Assembly (NCBI GenBank): GCA_037147415.1
Contig: JBAWVF010000133.1
Location: 1 to 10,679, forward strand
DNA from: BOG-933 sp037147415
GTDB lineage: Bacteria > Pseudomonadota > Alphaproteobacteria > Azospirillales > Azospirillaceae
Length of the DNA stretch: 10,679 nucleotides
Direction of reading: 5' to 3'
Part shown: positions 7,641-10,679 of the stretch, piece by piece
How the letters are laid out: each line of letters starts with the position of its first letter
Numbering within the stretch: the stretch's first letter is position 1
The notes under the pieces: model-generated
What the model saw: only the letters and a program-made list of their open reading frames with translations
Told to the model about the DNA's origin: nothing
The model's database searches: none
Program-made: the position numbers and the translations under genes

Positions 7641-10055
7641 ATGCCGCAAACAACTGTGCGCAGTCGCGGTGTGGCCTTCCGACTGCTGGTTGGACTGTCG
7701 GTTATGGCGGCGCTGGCGGTGACCGCCAGTTTGGTGGGCCGTCTGGCGGTTGACAACTATCGAGCGGCATTCCAGGAAACCGCGGCCACGTCCCTGCCCA
7801 ATCTAGTTGAGGCATCGCAACTCGCTCAGACAGCGCAGTCAATCATCGGCAGCGCACCGGCGCTGGTCCTGGCCGATTCGCAACCGGTCAGGCGCGCAGC
7901 CATGCTGCGCATCAATGACCAACTCACATGGATGAGGGAACTGGTTGACCGGCTGAACCGCTCAGAAAACGCGAACGAGATGGTCCGAAATGCCGCGCGT
8001 CTCGGCGGAGAACTGGGCAAGGCTCTGGAATCGCTGAGCAAGGAGGTTGGCCGACGAATTGATCTCGGCAAGGTGCTTCATCAATTATCGTGGGATTTGG
8101 ACGCGCTAGAACAATTGGTAACCAAACAGGTCCTGACACTGTTGCAAGAAGCCGCAGCCGGGGGCAAGTCGGGAGCCGAAGATAGTCAAATCTCGGAAAT
8201 CCTCAGCCAATGGCTGCTGAGTGAACGGCACATCCTGACCTTGCTGGCTTTGGCTATCGGCACTCCCGACCCGGAAACTCTGGAGCGGCAGCGGAGCACC
8301 GCGAGTGCGAGCATTACCCTGGCCGAGACCATGCTTGCGAAGCTCCCGCCTGCGCTTGGCGAACGCCTTCTGGCATCGCATCAGCGGATTGCTTGCCTAG
8401 CACAAGGAGAAGGCAGTGTATTTGCGCAAATCGCCAAGCGGTTCGAAGTTGAACAAGCGGTGCGCACCACGATGATTCGGAATAAGGAATTGTCCGATGA
8501 TTTCTTTACCGTGGTAACCGCGCTAACCAAGGAAATTGAAACCGGCGTTCTTGCTCGTAGCGAGCAGATCGATCGACAGGCCGGATGGCAATCCAAAATT
8601 CTATTTGTGATCGCCGTGGTTTGCGCGCTTGGGGCGGTGGTGATCCTGATTTATATCAACAGCAACGTCATCCGGCGTTTGCGTCAATTGGTCGACTGCA
8701 TGCTGGATATGGTCGATGGCAACCGGAATGTCTCGATTCCGATTACTGCGGACGATGAAATCGGTGATCTTGGCCGGGCTTTTCGGCATTTTGTCGTTAC
8801 TATCGACGCCCGAGAGGCCGCTCTAAAAGAAGAGCGTGAAAGAATTCGATTAAGTGAGTTGAAGTTTTCTAGAACTTTTGACCAAGCGCCAATAGGCGCC
8901 TCTATTGTTTCTCTTGGTGGAAACTATACTAGGGCAAACCGTGAGTTTGAGAGAATTACTGGATACTCAGAAATAGAGATTTGTACTAAATCAGTTGCGG
9001 ATATTACATATCCTGATGATCGAGAAGTTAGTTCAGAAAGTGCTAAGCGACTGCTTGCAGGGGAAATTTCACAGGCTGATGAAGTAAAGCGATATCTTCG
9101 AAAAGACGGTGAGCCAATTTGGGTGCATGTCTCAGTACGGCTAATGAAGGATGATAATGGAACTCCACTTTATTTTATTCCTATGATGGTTGACATTACC
9201 GAGCGACGAAGTATTGAAATTGCTCTAAATGAAGCAAAAGAACGGGCAGAAAGCACTCTCGAAGACTTACTTGCTACTCAAAATAATTTAGTCGAAGCTG
9301 AAAAAATGGCATCTCTTGGACGATTAGTTGCTGGTGCTGCTCATGAAATTAATACCCCTATAGGGGTAGCTCTGACGACTGGATCACTTCTTTCAGATCG
9401 TATTCATGATGTGGCTGATAATTATCGCTCCAATCGGTTACGAAAATCAGAAATGGAGACTTTCATCGAGATCGCCGAGGAAGCCAGCAACTTACTGCTC
9501 GCAAATATTCGTCGCGCGGCCGATCTTGTTCAGAGTTTCAAACAGGTTGCAGCCGATCAGATCAGCGAGCAACGCCGCAAGTTCGACCTTGGTGGCTGCC
9601 TGTCTGATGTTGTTTACACCCTTGGACCAGTTTGGCGGCACCCTGGACACAATGTTGATTTGATTTGCCCGGAGCCGATTGAAGTTGAGGGTTACCCTGG
9701 AGTTATCTCTCAAATTCTGACTAATTTGATAGCCAACTCTGTTGTTCACGCTTTTGAACATGGCCATTACGGCATTCTTACAATCATGGCTGTTCTGGTT
9801 AAGCCTGATTGTGTTGTTTTAACTTATAGAGATAATGGCAAAGGAATTTCACCAAGTTCAATTAACAATGTCTTCGAGCCATTTTTTACAACTCGTAGAA
9901 ACCTTGGTAGTACTGGCTTGGGGTTACATATTGTTTATAACTTAGTGGTGGGCAAATTAGGGGGCCGTATTGATCTTAAATCAGATGTCGGTCAAGGAGT
10001 TTGCTTTACAATTAGATTTCCTCGAATAGCAAAGATTATTGAGATGGAGCAGTAA
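7641..10055 (+). CDS. Membrane sensor histidine kinase with HAMP and PAS domains
   Basis: This 804-residue protein has TM1 at about 14-36, a periplasmic region of about 280 mostly helical residues, TM2 at about 319-339 and a HAMP domain to about 394 with DDEIGDLGRAF. A PAS domain with its C-terminal motif spans about 403-522, ending MMVDITERRS, and a coiled linker follows. The kinase core shows the H-box AHEINTPIG (phosphoacceptor His568), an N-box with Asn699, G1 DNGKGIS (731 onward), FEPFFTTRR and G2 GSTGLGLHI (756 onward), so it looks active. There is no receiver domain and no response regulator in the window. The start at 7641 follows TGAGG (7632-7636) by four bases. Codon use changes sharply near residue 394: upstream is GC-rich, downstream mostly AT-rich with a GC-richer island at about 9430-9690. 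It probably receives the signal handled by the YfiR-like protein and TonB receptor (inference). Confidence 0.92.
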   Translation: MPQTTVRSRGVAFRLLVGLSVMAALAVTASLVGRLAVDNYRAAFQETAATSLPNLVEASQLAQTAQSIIGSAPALVLADSQPVRRAAMLRINDQLTWMRELVDRLNRSENANEMVRNAARLGGELGKALESLSKEVGRRIDLGKVLHQLSWDLDALEQLVTKQVLTLLQEAAAGGKSGAEDSQISEILSQWLLSERHILTLLALAIGTPDPETLERQRSTASASITLAETMLAKLPPALGERLLASHQRIACLAQGEGSVFAQIAKRFEVEQAVRTTMIRNKELSDDFFTVVTALTKEIETGVLARSEQIDRQAGWQSKILFVIAVVCALGAVVILIYINSNVIRRLRQLVDCMLDMVDGNRNVSIPITADDEIGDLGRAFRHFVVTIDAREAALKEERERIRLSELKFSRTFDQAPIGASIVSLGGNYTRANREFERITGYSEIEICTKSVADITYPDDREVSSESAKRLLAGEISQADEVKRYLRKDGEPIWVHVSVRLMKDDNGTPLYFIPMMVDITERRSIEIALNEAKERAESTLEDLLATQNNLVEAEKMASLGRLVAGAAHEINTPIGVALTTGSLLSDRIHDVADNYRSNRLRKSEMETFIEIAEEASNLLLANIRRAADLVQSFKQVAADQISEQRRKFDLGGCLSDVVYTLGPVWRHPGHNVDLICPEPIEVEGYPGVISQILTNLIANSVVHAFEHGHYGILTIMAVLVKPDCVVLTYRDNGKGISPSSINNVFEPFFTTRRNLGSTGLGLHIVYNLVVGKLGGRIDLKSDVGQGVCFTIRFPRIAKIIEMEQ

Positions 10056-10387
10056 ATGCAACACTATCTAATGAGTTTGTATTTTTGGGAAAACCTCCGG
10101 CTTGGATACCAGTGATCGGACCATACCCATTGCGATCACAGGCAAATTTACCGTGTCGGCGGCTTGGACCTGCGGTTTCATGGATGATTTTTTCCAAATC
10201 CAGGGCAGAAATGCGCATTTCGACGATTGCGGGTAGTCAAACCAATCAATGGCGGTCACCCTCTCGACCGTCATCAACCGTCACCAAACCCTTCGCCACC
10301 GTCTTGAACCCTCCAGCCACAATCTTCACGAAATCATCAACAATGATATTCCTAACCACCCTCCAAATAAGTCAGCTGCTCGACCAT
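10036..10387 (-). pseudogene. Possible decayed coding region, unrecognised
   Basis: Read on the - strand, 10359 to 10246 encodes 37 residues from a GTG (VVRNIIVDDFVKIVAGGF then KTVAKGLVTVDDGREG) with protein-like composition. A short MVEQLTYLEGG piece (10387-10352) overlaps its start in another frame. After two in-frame stops the same frame continues as a 60-residue stretch from ATG 10218 (MRISALDLEKIIHETAG), which runs 20 bases into the convergent kinase gene. This pattern fits one or two small genes broken by point mutations, but I recognise no family and chance is possible. Confidence 0.25.
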
Positions 10388-10559
10388 AGGAAATATACTC
10401 TTAATGATTGCAATAATGCTTACATCAAAGATTAAGATCATCAGTCAATCATATGATAATCTTTAATAACATATCGAAACTCATTTTCAAAGTCGATTTC
10501 AAAGTTGGCCATATGTTCACATCAAAATGGCCCCAAAGTCAGTCAGCTGGTCCAGCATA
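10370..10559. repeat. 19-base direct near-repeat
   Basis: AGTCAGCTGCTCGACCATA at 10370-10388 and AGTCAGCTGGTCCAGCATA at 10541-10559 agree at 16 of 19 positions, with about 150 bases between. On the - strand each reads as a start, MVEQLT and MLDQLT. They may therefore be the beginnings of two related genes, or a duplicated site. Confidence 0.5.
10441..10512 (-). CDS. Possible 23-residue acidic small ORF or gene fragment
   Basis: From ATG 10512 the - strand reads MANFEIDFENEFRYVIKDYH, then MID and a stop. The composition is protein-like and rich in Asp/Glu and aromatics. A separate 13-codon frame, MLDQLTDFGAILM, ends just ahead of it. The ribosome site is poor. It may be a fragment of a lost gene rather than a working small protein. 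Confidence 0.15.
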   Translation of the reverse strand: MANFEIDFENEFRYVIKDYHMID

Positions 10560-10566
10560 CGGTTGA

Positions 10567-10615
10567 TTTACACGTATTTTACACAACTGAAAAAGTGTGC
10601 TATAAGTTATTGATT
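10567..10615. promoter_or_regulatory. Possible att-site arm: TTTACAC pair and IHF-consensus site
   Basis: TTTACAC occurs at 10567-10573 and again at 10578-10584, 11 bases apart, about one helical turn. At 10603-10615 the sequence TAAGTTATTGATT fits the IHF consensus (YAANNNNTTGATW) at every fixed position. Both lie within about 75 bases of the tRNA-like core, as in tyrosine-recombinase attachment sites. AT-rich DNA yields such matches by chance fairly often. Confidence 0.35.
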
Positions 10616-10639
10616 TTTCATTATGAATCTAGTATACTG

Positions 10640-10679
10640 GCTAACTCTTAATCAGCGGGCCGTAGGTTCGAATCCTACA
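10640..10679 (+). tRNA. 3' part of a tRNA-Lys(CTT) gene with its 5' half absent; probable attachment-site remnant
   Basis: The anticodon loop CTCTTAA (10645-10651) has anticodon CTT at 10647-10649. It is flanked by GCTAA and TCAGC, pairing at four of five positions with an A-C mismatch. A five-base variable loop follows, then a perfect T-arm GTAGG-TTCGAAT-CCTAC (10662-10678). The window stops at the first acceptor base. Upstream, where the acceptor strand and D-arm should lie, the sequence is AT-rich and has no D-stem or GG of a D-loop. It is therefore not an intact tRNA gene. A duplicated tRNA 3' end left by integration is the simplest reading; a decayed gene is the alternative. Confidence 0.65.

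Larger units (their letters stand above)
10056..10639. other. Gene-poor, partly AT-rich region between the kinase and the tRNA remnant
   Basis: No intact gene is convincing. On the - strand there are short coding-like pieces broken by stops (10036-10218, 10246-10359, 10352-10387, 10441-10512). A 19-base near-repeat occurs twice. The last 80 bases are very AT-rich and hold possible recombination-site elements. I see no strong terminator after the kinase gene. Confidence 0.5.

Noticed and set aside
7640..10679. CRISPR array or partner response regulator near the kinase
   Set aside because: There are no regularly spaced repeats, and no receiver-domain reading frame is present downstream.

Overview
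The window looks like chromosomal or island DNA from a GC-rich alphaproteobacterium. A Magnetospirillum-like member of the Rhodospirillales is my best guess. This rests on codon use, a fused LplT-Aas protein, a YfiR-like/TonB receptor/PAS-kinase neighbourhood, and a tRNA-Lys(CTT) 3' half of alphaproteobacterial type. The organism call is inference. All well-supported complete genes are on the + strand, and both ends of the window carry signs of mobile DNA.

Left end (1-725): the first 174 bases are the N-terminal 58 codons of an IS4-family (DUF4372 type) transposase on the - strand, running off the window. It carries an exact 15-bp tandem duplication. A non-coding leader with weak promoter signals follows. 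Middle (726-4121): one 1131-residue protein fuses an LplT-like lysophospholipid flippase, a PlsC-type acyltransferase and an acyl-ACP synthetase. Together these would import and re-acylate lysophospholipids. A spacer of about 535 bp, partly AT-rich and holding several inverted repeats, separates it from the next genes.

Signalling block (4657-10055): a secreted YfiR-like (DUF4154) protein is followed 7 bp later by a TonB-dependent outer-membrane receptor. After a 301-bp gap with a good promoter candidate and two overlapping hairpins comes a membrane histidine kinase (large helical periplasmic region, HAMP, PAS, HisKA, HATPase). The likely logic is that ligand at the outer membrane is reported through the periplasmic YfiR-like protein to the kinase. 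No response regulator is visible, so the output is unknown. Base composition within the kinase gene changes abruptly at the HAMP/PAS junction, which suggests a mosaic gene.

Right end (10056-10679): AT-rich, gene-poor DNA with possible decayed - strand coding fragments. It ends in the 3' part of a tRNA-Lys(CTT) gene whose 5' half is absent. Just before it lie an IHF-consensus match and a pair of TTTACAC repeats, the layout expected of a tyrosine-recombinase attachment site. If so, an integrated element would end here and extend leftwards by an unknown distance.
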